From Bigelowiella natans CCMP2755 (Eukaryota; Cercozoa; Chlorarachniophyceae), in NCBI GenBank assembly GCA_000320545.1, contig ADNK01003169.1:2501-25638 (forward strand): a stretch of DNA of 23,138 nt, in the 5' to 3' direction. The translations under genes and the position numbers were made by a program. Below the pieces are notes generated by a model. The model searched no databases. It was not told the origin of the DNA and saw nothing but the letters and a program-made list of their open reading frames with translations. Positions 1 to 10,479 of the stretch are shown here, one piece after another. The first letter of the stretch is position 1, and every line of letters starts with the position of its first letter.

Positions 1-249
1 CTGGTTGCGTGTGGTGATATTGGAACATTTCCGAGTATTTTCCAAGTGCTGGTAGATGTAATAGCGTAGGGCTATCTAGCCACATATGCACACTGCCCAT
101 TAAAAGATCGACATACCTGCGATTTGTCATTCATACACCGAGGAAAGGAACAGTGAACAACAACAACAACAACAACAACAACATCACATACCACATCGCC
201 ATCACGAAACCACCCAGATATAATTAATAAATATATCATTTAAAAAAGA

Positions 250-296
<47 letters not shown>

Positions 297-909
297 GAGG
301 GGGGGGAGGGTAAGGGATTGGGGCTTGTTGCGCTAATTCTTCTTCTTCTTCTTTGCCGTAGTAGTCGTAGTAGTAGTAGTAGTAGTAGTAGTAGTTGGTG
401 TACCAGTGTGCTATCAGCAGAATAATTGCCTGCCATCTCCATGTTAGTCCCCTCCCCCACTTCGCTACCACAGCGCAATATCCCACCAAAATGCATAGAG
501 CAAGGCAGAACATCTGAAAAAAGTTAATCAGTTATCGTCACACATAGTAGCTTAATATGTCTACTATTGTTAGATTCTACTACTTCTGCTACCATTCTCA
601 TAGAACATGTACTGATGAAGAAGTAGAAATACTATCATTCTCATAGAGCATGTGCTGATGAAGTAGTAAGGGAGGTAGTAGTGGTAGTAGTAGAGTAGTA
701 GTAGTAGTAGTAGTACTGCTACTACTACTCACCTTAAGTCTGAACGAGAAAAGCATAGTGCCTAGGGCTGTGGAGAAGGGGTAATTATACATCAACTCCA
801 TCCTTCTTTGTCGTGCAAACGCAACACCACGGGCATGCTCTGCGACTTGTTCTTCAGTAAGCTTCGAGGATGCTCTTGGAGACAGAAATTCCATATGTTC
901 TCCGCACAC
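1..909 (-). CDS. Kua/TMEM189 (PEDS1)-like lipid desaturase-domain membrane protein, partial
   Basis: Minus-strand gene cut by the window's left edge. Three phase-compatible exons: 909-733 (acceptor CTCAG, donor AAG/GTGAGT), 513-404 (acceptor TTTTTTCAG, donor CTG/GTACAC) and 116-1 (acceptor ATCGCAG). Exon 1 shown encodes a charged N-terminal part ending YNYPFSTALGTMLFSFRLK. Exon 2 encodes two hydrophobic stretches (MFCLALCILVGYCAVV; WQAIILLIAHW). Exon 3 gives YVDLLMGSVHMWLDSP and FQYHHTQP. The G-x-V-H-x-x-x-D pattern followed by HH-x-x-P is what I know from the Kua/TMEM189/CarF family (Pfam Lipid_desat), where clustered histidines bind the metal of a membrane desaturase; the animal member makes the vinyl-ether bond of plasmalogens. 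Substrate here is unknown. The remaining His motifs should lie beyond position 1. The true first exon is not fixed; a candidate ATG exon is 1328-1301 (donor GTAAGT), but its phase does not join directly to 909. Confidence 0.7.
130..400. repeat. Microsatellites in Kua-like gene introns
   Basis: (CAA)n at about 157-184, (TA)n(TG)n at 249-289, a G-run at 299-307, (TTC)n at 339-352 and (GTA)n at 360-396. On the gene's strand the GTA repeat reads (TAC)n just after the donor at 403-402. The CAA repeat reads (TTG)n upstream of the acceptor at 118-117. Confidence 0.8.
588..665. repeat. Imperfect tandem duplication, about 40 bp
   Basis: A unit reading roughly CTACCATTCTCATAGAACAT and continuing into a tgatgaag tract is repeated directly after itself as CTATCATTCTCATAGAGCAT and its continuation. 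It sits in the intron between the 733 and 513 exon boundaries of the Kua-like gene and is followed by AGT repeats (about 665-725). Confidence 0.7.
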
Positions 910-912
910 CTG

Positions 913-949
<37 letters not shown>

Positions 950-977
950 AAACAAGTAAGTTCTGAAAGGATTATGA

Positions 978-1011
<34 letters not shown>

Positions 1012-1671
1012 GGTGGTGGTGATGCTAAAGATGGCAGTACGGATGCTGTTATTATTCAGAAGAAGAAGGAGGAAAAAGAAAGCAGGGTCTTCATTTGACA
1101 CTTGTGAAAAAGCTTTTTTGAATAACTACTACATGTTTTCTACTACTACTCTTCTATCTTGCTCTCTCGCTTAATGAGAAGTAGTAGTAGCTTTATCATC
1201 TCAATTACGCCATCGTTCTGGTGCCATTTGCTGCCGGTCACTGTCACAGCATGTCGTCGTAACCAACTCGTTTTCTCTCTTTTCTCACTCACTCACTTAC
1301 TTTCCAGACATTGCGAAGATCCCCCCATTTTTCAAGGCATCTAACGTGCCCGCGCCAGTCGTATCTGGATGAACAATGAAGAGGTGACGACGACGACGAC
1401 GACAAAAACTTAGTCAAAGAGAGCAATAGCTAATGAAGAGGTGACGACGACGACGACGACAAAAACTTAGTCAAAGAGAGCAATAGCTAGCTATACACCG
1501 TCATCATCATCATCGTCGTCGTCGTTCACATCGTGTGTACAATTGTACTATCGTATTATACTGTTTATGAAACTACTGTATCTCAATAATTTCAGCAAAA
1601 AGAAAACTACAAGATGCAGCAACTGCAGTATATCTGAAGCATTTACTATTGCCAGAATATAATATATATAA

Positions 1672-1708
<37 letters not shown>

Positions 1709-1889
1709 CGTGTATAATATGTACATAAATGAATATTCATGACATTGACGACAAAACAACTAAACCTATGATGAACATAATCTCATTATCCTAAGGGATT
1801 CTTCCTCCTACCCCCCCCCTCCTTTCTACCCCTTTGAACTCATCAGTTGACGATGGAAAAATATTTTGTGTGTTTAACTAATCTTCTTC
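910..1889. other. Repeat-rich intergenic or upstream region with weak exon candidates
   Basis: Contains (TAG)n 913-938, (ATG)n 972-996, (GTG)n 996-1020, a 57-bp tandem duplication (separate entry), (ATC)(GTC)n 1501-1524, (TG)n 1675-1703 and a C-run near 1811. Two places look like exons but are not joined into a gene. On plus, 1596-1675 follows TTTCAG and reads open as KRKLQDAATAVYLKHLLLPE and a few more residues. At 1301-1328 the minus strand has ATG GGG GGA TCT and a GTAAGT donor, while the plus strand has a good acceptor at the same place. I could not decide strand or gene. Confidence 0.4.
1375..1488. repeat. Perfect tandem duplication, 57-bp unit x2
   Basis: Copy 1 at 1375-1431 and copy 2 at 1432-1488. 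Each unit starts AATGAAGAGGTGACGACGAC and ends AGAGAGCAATAGCT. I read no mismatch, so the duplication is recent. The unit length is a multiple of three, but no supported exon covers it. Confidence 0.85.
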
Positions 1890-2549
1890 TTACGATCTGG
1901 GCCTTTTCGTCCTTAGATTGCTGAAATCCCTGCATTCGCGTGGTTCGTAGGCTCCATACCACTCGCTCTCATTAGCCTTCCTTGAGTATCTTTGCAAACA
2001 TTGTACAACGAGTACAATGAACTCATTAATGAGAGTGATTATTCAAATGATAATGACTATAAGTGGATAATGCAGATCTTATCAACGCTACGGGGAGCCA
2101 CAATTCAAGCTAATCTTACAAATTTGCCATTATCTATCTCTCCCTCCCTCTCATTTCCACCATTCTGGTGTTATTTCATGTTCATGTAACAACCTGGCAT
2201 TACTGCAGTGGGGAAGCTGAGCAAGAATGAGCAGAAACCAAAGGGTGGCTGCAAATTTGTATGTCATGTCAACAGTCCTTGCAGTTCGATATTTGTATCC
2301 TTTTGTAAGCGCTACTCATGAAATGATGATTATCTTGGTTCTCCTGCTTCGGGGGGGGTCATCATATCATATCATATCATGTCGCCATAGCTTTTGAAGC
2401 TGTTGTGGTAACATGTCACTATGTATGATAATAATTTGCTAATTTCGCCTAAAAACAACACCACAAGAACAGTAAGAAGCGCACTCTGACTGACCACAAT
2501 GGCCACACCGGTATACATTTGTGGGATAATACCAGGACGACTTATTATT
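1890..2549 (-). CDS. Small Cys-rich / hydrophobic-segment protein, multi-exon, unrecognised
   Basis: Three short open stretches on the minus strand. Exon A starts at 2549 after TTGAACAG and carries YRCGHCGQSECASYCSCG; read straight through it stops at 2439. Exon B, 2248-2194, lies between TTTGCAG and a GTTGTT donor and encodes TLWFLLILAQLPHCSNA. Exon C starts at 1989 or 1980 and ends at the stop 1892-1890; it encodes KANESEWYGAYEPRECRDF and a basic tail ending RPRS. A donor within exon A (before GTGTTG, about 2459) would be phase 1 and joins B in frame, giving a Cys-rich domain, a membrane helix and a tail. Alternatively translation starts at ATG 2267 and B becomes a signal peptide, giving a secreted protein of under 60 residues. 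I do not recognise the family. The gene is divergent from alpha-tubulin. Confidence 0.45.
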
Positions 2550-4482
<1,933 letters not shown>

Positions 4483-4837
4483 ATGTACCAAAGTGATCAT
4501 TAAGGTTGCACGTTGTGCATGTACCCATGTTTTCTCCAACGTCAACACGACACAATTTTCTGGTGATCGAATAGCTTGCTCCTGGTTTTTGTCCTCTTGC
4601 ATGAAGCCTGGTGATGCGAATGCATGCGCTTAGCGGCATGTGTTGTGACACATTCGATCCACGCGCAACGTTGCAGCTGGGTGTCATTGCAGCAATGAAT
4701 TGCACACGCTACACGCATGAGAGTGCTCAGCACAGCTGACAGCTTCATCATCTTCTGTTTGGAAAATTTTGGTCGTTCATTGTGTGCACATGCACACACG
4801 CACGCTGGTCCGCGAATCATCACGTGATGATTTGCTG
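4483..4837. other. Alpha-tubulin 3' flank
   Basis: No gene supported. AT-rich just after the stop, then a mixed sequence rich in short TGCA/CATGCA palindromes. No clear AATAAA site is seen here. Confidence 0.4.
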
Positions 4838-5089
4838 CGGACATCGCTGATGATGATTTTGCATCATGCAACAATGATCACGCAATGAAATTCATTGCAT
4901 CATGATTTTGCATCATGGAATGATCATGCATGCAATGAAATTCATTGCATGATCAACTGCAATGACAATCAACACACAATGATTTTCATTGAGCAATGAA
5001 GCTGCTCAGAGCAGCGGCTGATTGGGGTGCAGTTCAAACAACAAAGTCTGAGCAAGCGTCACTCACTTTGATGAGGAAGATCGAAAATC
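4838..5089. repeat. Cluster of short inverted repeats (GCAATGAA-x-TTCATTGC type)
   Basis: The near-palindrome GCAATGAAATTCATTGC occurs twice (about 4882-4898 and 4933-4949), with a degenerate third at about 4978-4993. They are interleaved with TGATCA, ATGCAT, CATGATTTTGCATCATG and TCACGTGATGA motifs. The cluster was cut by the retrotransposon; matching motifs resume at 10806. It could form hairpins in DNA or in the tubulin 3' transcript. Confidence 0.7.
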
Positions 5090-5415
5090 TGTTGCGCGTA
5101 AGGTGTTCACAGGCCGAGGCGCTACGTGCACAAGTAGGCAGGGGGGGGGAAAGGCACGTTTGCTTCCTTTTGAAGAGTTGTGTTTATTTTTATTAAAGAT
5201 TATATTTTTATTAAATCGTGCACTGCGTAATCATTCGCGAAGCTTTCGCGAATGCCGCCGCACGTGGGGCAGCACACTTCCGGTGTGCTGCCATGAGTCC
5301 CGCCGGAACCCACGTGCCTATGCTGTATTAATATCTACGTTATCTATATTCTATATCCGCGACAACCCCTTTGTTGTCGCACGTGACTTGTGCCCGCGTA
5401 GTGGTACGCGCTACA
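5090..5415 (-). repeat. 3' LTR of the Ty3/gypsy element
   Basis: On the + strand it starts TGTTGCGCGTAAGG and ends GTACGCGCTACA. Holds three strong hairpins: 5232-5254 (10-bp arms, 3-nt loop), 5268-5292 (10-bp arms, 5-nt loop) and 5359-5380 (8-bp arms). It also has three CACGTG boxes at 5261, 5311 and 5380. On the element's sense strand an AATAAA-rich stretch, about 5190-5215, could supply TATA-like or polyadenylation signals. Confidence 0.95.
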
Positions 5416-5426
5416 CCTCCCCCAAG
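5416..5426 (-). promoter_or_regulatory. Polypurine tract (plus-strand primer)
   Basis: On the minus strand CTTGGGGGAGG lies immediately next to the 3' LTR, the expected place and composition for the RNase H-resistant primer. Confidence 0.75.
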
Positions 5427-5466
5427 TCACGTTGCTCCTTCCTTCCTTCCTTATTCCCTTAGACCT

Positions 5467-8400
5467 TCATCGCTTTCGGAACTTCACCAACCACCAGGTA
5501 ATAGATTCCTCTCTAACCTTATCTCCTTTGTCGCTTACCCAGAACTCACCTTCGTCCTTAGGTTCGTGTCCATACCAGCCCTCTGCATCAAGGTCCCCCA
5601 GGACCTTATACCAGTGCTCAAAGGGTAAGTCGGGAACAGCTAGGTAGAGTAGCTGATATTTTCCGTCCTTTATTTTCATAGCTACCCTCTCCATATTTCG
5701 TAATCCAGGGTAGCCTAGATAGACAATCTTCATGCGCCAATCGTCGTTCACCCTGACCTTATTGTTTCCATATTCCACATCGAACTTAGGTCGGGGTCCT
5801 AAACAAGGCATTGCTCGCTCCCACACAGTAGGGTTTACTTTAACATCCTCTAGGAGCTTCTCACCGATATCATAATTCTTTAGGTGACTGATGTGGCGCA
5901 AGGTGACCCTGTTCCCATCATAGATGTAGTACTGCTTCCTCCCCTTCCTCTCGGTAACCTTTGCAACGCCACCCCAGAAGGGGTCTTGTTTATTTCTCGA
6001 TCTCAGATTTACCTTGGCCCTAACATACTGTCCTTCCTTTAGAACTCGGCCATCGTACGGGACCTTCTCGTCTTCGCTCTCGGTATCGTCGTCGTTGTCG
6101 TCGCCTTCTTCCCTCTCCTTATCCTTGATACCTCCCCCAGACGTGAAGGTGTCGTTTACTAACCCTTGTATCTTGTCTGGTGTGGTGCTATTTATCCTGC
6201 TTAGGTTGGCCAAGGTGCGGTGGAGTCGCTCTACCTTGGAGTTGGACTGGGCATAGTATACAGGTGAGGCATCAATATTAGGGTGTGGTAGCTGTAGAAG
6301 AGAGGTCTCATTATCCACATGTAACTTCTTTGGTATCTTGTTTATGCTAACTTCATCAGGGATAGCCTGGAGCTCAGACTCCCAGGTACGGTAGCAGTTA
6401 GTAAGCCTCTGCTTATATAAGCCTTTGTTCTTCTTAGCAACGTTGACCTTGATAATCTTTTTAACCCAGCACTTTCCAGTGGCCACATCAACGAAGGTAA
6501 GGTAGTGATAGCCATCGTACTTATAAACATCAATTTGCACGATATCTAAGAAGTTCCTTGCTTTGATTTTCTTAGATGCACGGCTCTTGCTGGACTCCTT
6601 GGTGGCGACGCCTGCCGCCTTCAAGCTGGAGCACCTGCAGCCACGCAGGTATGTCCTTATCTCTTTTAGCTTGTAGGGCCAGTAGTAATGGTAGAGTAGA
6701 GCAGTGATATGGTTTTCTCCTACGTGTGCAGGTCCATGGGCGGTAAAGAGAAGGGCTCCCCTGGTCCGCCGTGGCACGTAGGTACGCCTAACATTATTAG
6801 TGTATACATATATCCTATCACTAAGTACCTCATGCTTGTGTTTGTATTTATCCAGGTGTTCTTGAAGGTGCTGGAGCTCCTCTGGCTCAGGCAGGAAGTC
6901 GCCGTCCTCGAAGGTAATCGCGTTAACCATAGGGGTGACCTGGGTAGGGACTTTCTTTTCGAACAGCCTGCTGAAATAGTCAGCAAGCTGCTTGTCTCCT
7001 GGTGCGTAGACCACTGTCCTCTTGTCCCTAAACTCTTCCGTGTCCGCCCTCATAGCTGCATACTCATCGTTAGGCGCTTCGAGCTTGCGGTCGATGCCTA
7101 GGAGGGGCTTGTGGTCAGTCATTAAGGTGAAGCTGGGCACCGACAGCAGGTAGTGTCTTAGTTTCCTCTGCGCCTCAGTCATGGCTTTATACTCTCCTTT
7201 TGTAGGGCTGTACTTGGCCTCAGCTGCTGTGCAGGCCCTGCCCCACACCCGTATGATCTGCTGGTCTTGGGTAAGTACAGCAGCCATACCTAGCTTAGAC
7301 CAGTCTGTCCATAGGGTAGCTGGTCTAGTAGTGTCTAGCTTAGCATTCAATAGGGTGTTGCTGCATAACTTTATTAGGTTATCGAAGTGGGCATCAAGGC
7401 CAGCCTTGGCCCACACCTTAGCGAAGCTGAGGCCTACAGAGTTCTCCTTCCGGTAAGCAGTAGTAAAAGCAGCTGCAGTCCTAGCGTAGGTAGGGGAGAA
7501 CCTACGTAGTATCCAAGCTGCAGTCTGCAAGAATGACTTTAACTCCTTTGCATTCTTAGGTTTAGGGGCTTGCTGTAGTGCTGCTACTTTCTCGGGGTTT
7601 GGGGTGATGCGGCCTTGCTCCAGGTAATATCCACACCACTTGATTCTTGTAGCTAGGAATGTACACTTCTGCAGTCTAATAGTAAAACCGAAGTGTGCAA
7701 ACCTAATAAATATATTTTCCAGGAGGAAGATCTGAGCGACGACTGTGTTGGTACATATTATGTCATCATCCACATACACAAACACAAACACCCACAACAC
7801 AGACGCCATCCCATCATGTGTGTATGCCCTGTAGTTCTGACTACTGAACGCATCCCCTGATATGCTTAGGCCGTAAGGGAATACGACGAAGTGCCACTTC
7901 CTGTGCCTGCTGGAGAACGCGGTAATGGGGCGGGAGGTTTTGTGGATGGGTGTCTGCATGTATGATTCATTTTTATCTAGGGAAGAGTAGTATTTGTATC
8001 CTATGACGTGTTCAATAACGTCATCTATCCTTGGTGTAGGTGTCTGGATCCTCTTTATTACTCGGTTGTGGCGGATGAAGTTGTGCGCCAGGCGGAAGAA
8101 AGGGTAAGTAGGTTTCTTAGCTAGCACATGTCTCACGTTCCATGGTGAGTTGCTTGGCTCTATCTTCCCTTCCTTTGCCCATTCATTGATCTGCCACTCT
8201 ATCTTTTCCCAGTCCGCTTCCGGTCGCCTATGTTCTGGGTCATTGATGATGCACTCTTCGTATCCCTTCTTTAGCTCGATCTTTACTGGGGTAAGCTTGC
8301 TGGAGGGCTTCGTCGTCGGCTTGGTGATGTCAGAGTACTTCTCGTTTAATATTTTATTAATGTACTTTTTGCCTTTGTCGATATCCCAATCATCAGCTGG

Positions 8401-10440
8401 GGGGGTCTTGTCCAGTAGCTCCGTTATCTGTCGGATGGTCTTGCCGGGGTTCTTCTTCCGTAGCTCGGTAGGTGTAGGTAGCTTGTTGTCCGCTAGGTCC
8501 ATAAACTCTAACGCATTAACGCTTGACTCAGAGGTCCACTCGTCAAGCCGTATCATGTTCTGGCTGATGGTCCTGCCTGACTTCTTTGGCAACTTAGCAA
8601 AGTATATCTTGTGATTGTAGAATGATATGATCCCCCCTAATTTTTCTAGGGCATCCTGTCCGAGGAGTAGTTCCATGGATAAAGTCATGGCTACTCGGGT
8701 CTTGATTTGGGTCTCCGCGTCGCTGCCAGGTATCTGTAGCTTTAGCATTAGCTCACCGACGGTCTTCATGGAAGAGCTTCCGTCTGCTTGAGCATATTTA
8801 CGTTCTTTCTTAGTCACTTGATCCAATAGTCCTAACCTTCTTACTGTGCTTAGGCTTATGAAGGACTTCGGCATGCTGCCACTATTCCAAAGGGCAGGTA
8901 GTTTCTTGTAGTCTCCGTAGCTGTCTTTAACTTTAACCTTGGTCATAGCAACTTTGATAGTCCTGTTAGCGTCTTCGTCATTAATGTTGCATACTCCTAA
9001 GTTCTTTATGTCGTCTAGGGTCATGGGCTTGTCTTGGTCCTGCGTTGCTGGTACTGCTGTCTTCGTCGGCGCCTGCTTAAGGTGATCTAATATTCCGTTT
9101 ATCTGCTGCTGTATAGCATTGATACTGTTCTGCTTTTTGTTCTTATATTTATTGTTCTTCCCGTTGTTGCTGCCTTGCCATTTGCTGTTGTTATATCCTT
9201 GTCCTCTGCCTTTCTTTCTCTTTAACTTCTCGTAGTGTTCGTTGAGCTGCCTGATCGTCATCCTGGGTCGTCCTTCTTTCCTGTCTCTGCAGTCTTTAGC
9301 GGTGTGTTTCCCTTTACGTGAGCAGTATCCGCAACGTCGGTTACCTTCCCTGTCCTTGTACCAGTCTCGCTGCGGCTTAATAGCGTTAATGTTTCCTATG
9401 CCAGGTACCTTAGGGCTGGTAAACTTGCGGTCCTGCTCCTGCTCGCGTAGGGATATAGCCTGCACTGCTGCCTCCATCGTGGTGTAGCCTTTCTCCGTAA
9501 CGTAAGTGGATTCCTTTATCTTTAACTTGAACTCTTCAAACCTTGCCTGATCATCACCTGTGTTGTAATTAAAATCATGTAGTTCGTCGATCATATCCTG
9601 GAAGCGCGTGGCAAAGTCTCTAACAGGTTCTCTCTCATGCTGCATCATTGCTCTGTATTTTCTAATAGCCTGGGGTAGGGAGTTAGCATCCTGTTCATTT
9701 ACAAAAGCCTTCATTATCGCCTCAACGTCTCGTAGCCCACTAACTGTAGTGTGTATTTTCTCTAGCTGCCTGATCCGGGTCCTGCCTGTCTCGTAAAGGT
9801 CCATGGCTTGCTTTATTATAGCTAGCCATTTGAGCTTGTCGTTTTCGGTGGGGTTAGGGGTAAAGTCGCAGAGTATACTCCTAGCGTTCTTCCACCACCT
9901 CCTTGCCTCACCTCTTTTCCCGTTGTATTTCGTTATCATAACCGGTGCTGTTTTAACAGACATGAACTGGGTGTTCCGCTGTACCGGCTGCTGCTGCTTG
10001 ACGGTGCTCTGGGTCGTCCCCCGCGAGGCGCCCAGACCCCCGTCGTTCCTAAACAAAGCTGCCCACTCTGGAGGTAAGTCTGCTTCGTAATCCATGATGT
10101 CCTGCATGATAGCTGCCCAAACATCATGTGTCTGATACTTGTATTCTATCGATACTTTCAGTTTGGCGTAGTTGCTCGCCCTGGGTCGCAAGGCTCGTAA
10201 TGCCATTACGACCTTCTTGCTTTCGGCGGCCACGTCCTCGTCGTCCGCCTCGTAGAAGTTCTCCAGTGCCTCTGCTGCTGCATCTGCTTTCTTAATCCCG
10301 GGTGCTGGTCCCGGCGGTGCCTGTGGAGGTGTTCCTCCTCCTTCCTTAGCGTCCGTATCGCCCTTCCTTTCCTGTTTCTGCTCGTGCCCTTGCACGGCCT
10401 GCGAGCCAAAGTCCTGCTGTTCTTCTAGCTGCTGTGACAT
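5467..10440 (-). CDS. Gag-Pol polyprotein of Ty3/gypsy retrotransposon
   Basis: Single 1657-residue frame from ATG 10440-10438. Gag: acidic/Pro-rich N-terminus, GEARRWWKN and PVRDFATRFQDM core, then a basic zinc knuckle CGYCSRKGKHTAKDC near 367-382. Protease region near 516: ALWNSGSMPKSFIS, with LLGQDALEKLG near 592. Reverse transcriptase: SSLDK near 820, VFPYGLS, and YVDD near 889. RNase H: WTDWSK near 1046, KGEYKAM, TDHKPL near 1107. Integrase: HGPAH near 1232 with CRC following, then Asp in QIDVY near 1302, Asp in HVDNE near 1374, Glu in SKVERLH near 1402, and a C-terminal GPY/F-like segment (DPFWGGVAKV). Odd points: Asn replaces the expected catalytic Asp of the protease triad (D-S/T-G); the knuckle has one extra residue; the last integrase acidic spacing is 27 rather than about 35. 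Gag and Pol are in one frame, so no frameshift is needed. Confidence 0.95.
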   Translation of the reverse strand: MSQQLEEQQDFGSQAVQGHEQKQERKGDTDAKEGGGTPPQAPPGPAPGIKKADAAAEALENFYEADDEDVAAESKKVVMALRALRPRASNYAKLKVSIEYKYQTHDVWAAIMQDIMDYEADLPPEWAALFRNDGGLGASRGTTQSTVKQQQPVQRNTQFMSVKTAPVMITKYNGKRGEARRWWKNARSILCDFTPNPTENDKLKWLAIIKQAMDLYETGRTRIRQLEKIHTTVSGLRDVEAIMKAFVNEQDANSLPQAIRKYRAMMQHEREPVRDFATRFQDMIDELHDFNYNTGDDQARFEEFKLKIKESTYVTEKGYTTMEAAVQAISLREQEQDRKFTSPKVPGIGNINAIKPQRDWYKDREGNRRCGYCSRKGKHTAKDCRDRKEGRPRMTIRQLNEHYEKLKRKKGRGQGYNNSKWQGSNNGKNNKYKNKKQNSINAIQQQINGILDHLKQAPTKTAVPATQDQDKPMTLDDIKNLGVCNINDEDANRTIKVAMTKVKVKDSYGDYKKLPALWNSGSMPKSFISLSTVRRLGLLDQVTKKERKYAQADGSSSMKTVGELMLKLQIPGSDAETQIKTRVAMTLSMELLLGQDALEKLGGIISFYNHKIYFAKLPKKSGRTISQNMIRLDEWTSESSVNALEFMDLADNKLPTPTELRKKNPGKTIRQITELLDKTPPADDWDIDKGKKYINKILNEKYSDITKPTTKPSSKLTPVKIELKKGYEECIINDPEHRRPEADWEKIEWQINEWAKEGKIEPSNSPWNVRHVLAKKPTYPFFRLAHNFIRHNRVIKRIQTPTPRIDDVIEHVIGYKYYSSLDKNESYMQTPIHKTSRPITAFSSRHRKWHFVVFPYGLSISGDAFSSQNYRAYTHDGMASVLWVFVFVYVDDDIICTNTVVAQIFLLENIFIRFAHFGFTIRLQKCTFLATRIKWCGYYLEQGRITPNPEKVAALQQAPKPKNAKELKSFLQTAAWILRRFSPTYARTAAAFTTAYRKENSVGLSFAKVWAKAGLDAHFDNLIKLCSNTLLNAKLDTTRPATLWTDWSKLGMAAVLTQDQQIIRVWGRACTAAEAKYSPTKGEYKAMTEAQRKLRHYLLSVPSFTLMTDHKPLLGIDRKLEAPNDEYAAMRADTEEFRDKRTVVYAPGDKQLADYFSRLFEKKVPTQVTPMVNAITFEDGDFLPEPEELQHLQEHLDKYKHKHEVLSDRIYVYTNNVRRTYVPRRTRGALLFTAHGPAHVGENHITALLYHYYWPYKLKEIRTYLRGCRCSSLKAAGVATKESSKSRASKKIKARNFLDIVQIDVYKYDGYHYLTFVDVATGKCWVKKIIKVNVAKKNKGLYKQRLTNCYRTWESELQAIPDEVSINKIPKKLHVDNETSLLQLPHPNIDASPVYYAQSNSKVERLHRTLANLSRINSTTPDKIQGLVNDTFTSGGGIKDKEREEGDDNDDDTESEDEKVPYDGRVLKEGQYVRAKVNLRSRNKQDPFWGGVAKVTERKGRKQYYIYDGNRVTLRHISHLKNYDIGEKLLEDVKVNPTVWERAMPCLGPRPKFDVEYGNNKVRVNDDWRMKIVYLGYPGLRNMERVAMKIKDGKYQLLYLAVPDLPFEHWYKVLGDLDAEGWYGHEPKDEGEFWVSDKGDKVREESITWWLVKFRKR

Positions 10441-10479
10441 TGTTAGTCAAATCGTTTCCCGTGTGTGGAAGCCAAAGGT

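Noticed and set aside
598-1101. 167-codon minus frame with poly-Thr and poly-Ile
   Set aside because: Only the 909-733 part is a real exon; the rest is translated (TAG)n/(ATG)n/(GTG)n repeat in introns.
4882-4993. CRISPR-like array
   Set aside because: Repeats are short palindromes with irregular spacing in a eukaryotic genome; no uniform spacers.
4996-5196. 66-codon plus frame running into the left LTR as an interrupted host gene
   Set aside because: No domain, and the sequence resuming past the right LTR stops within a few codons, so there is no sign of a disrupted gene.
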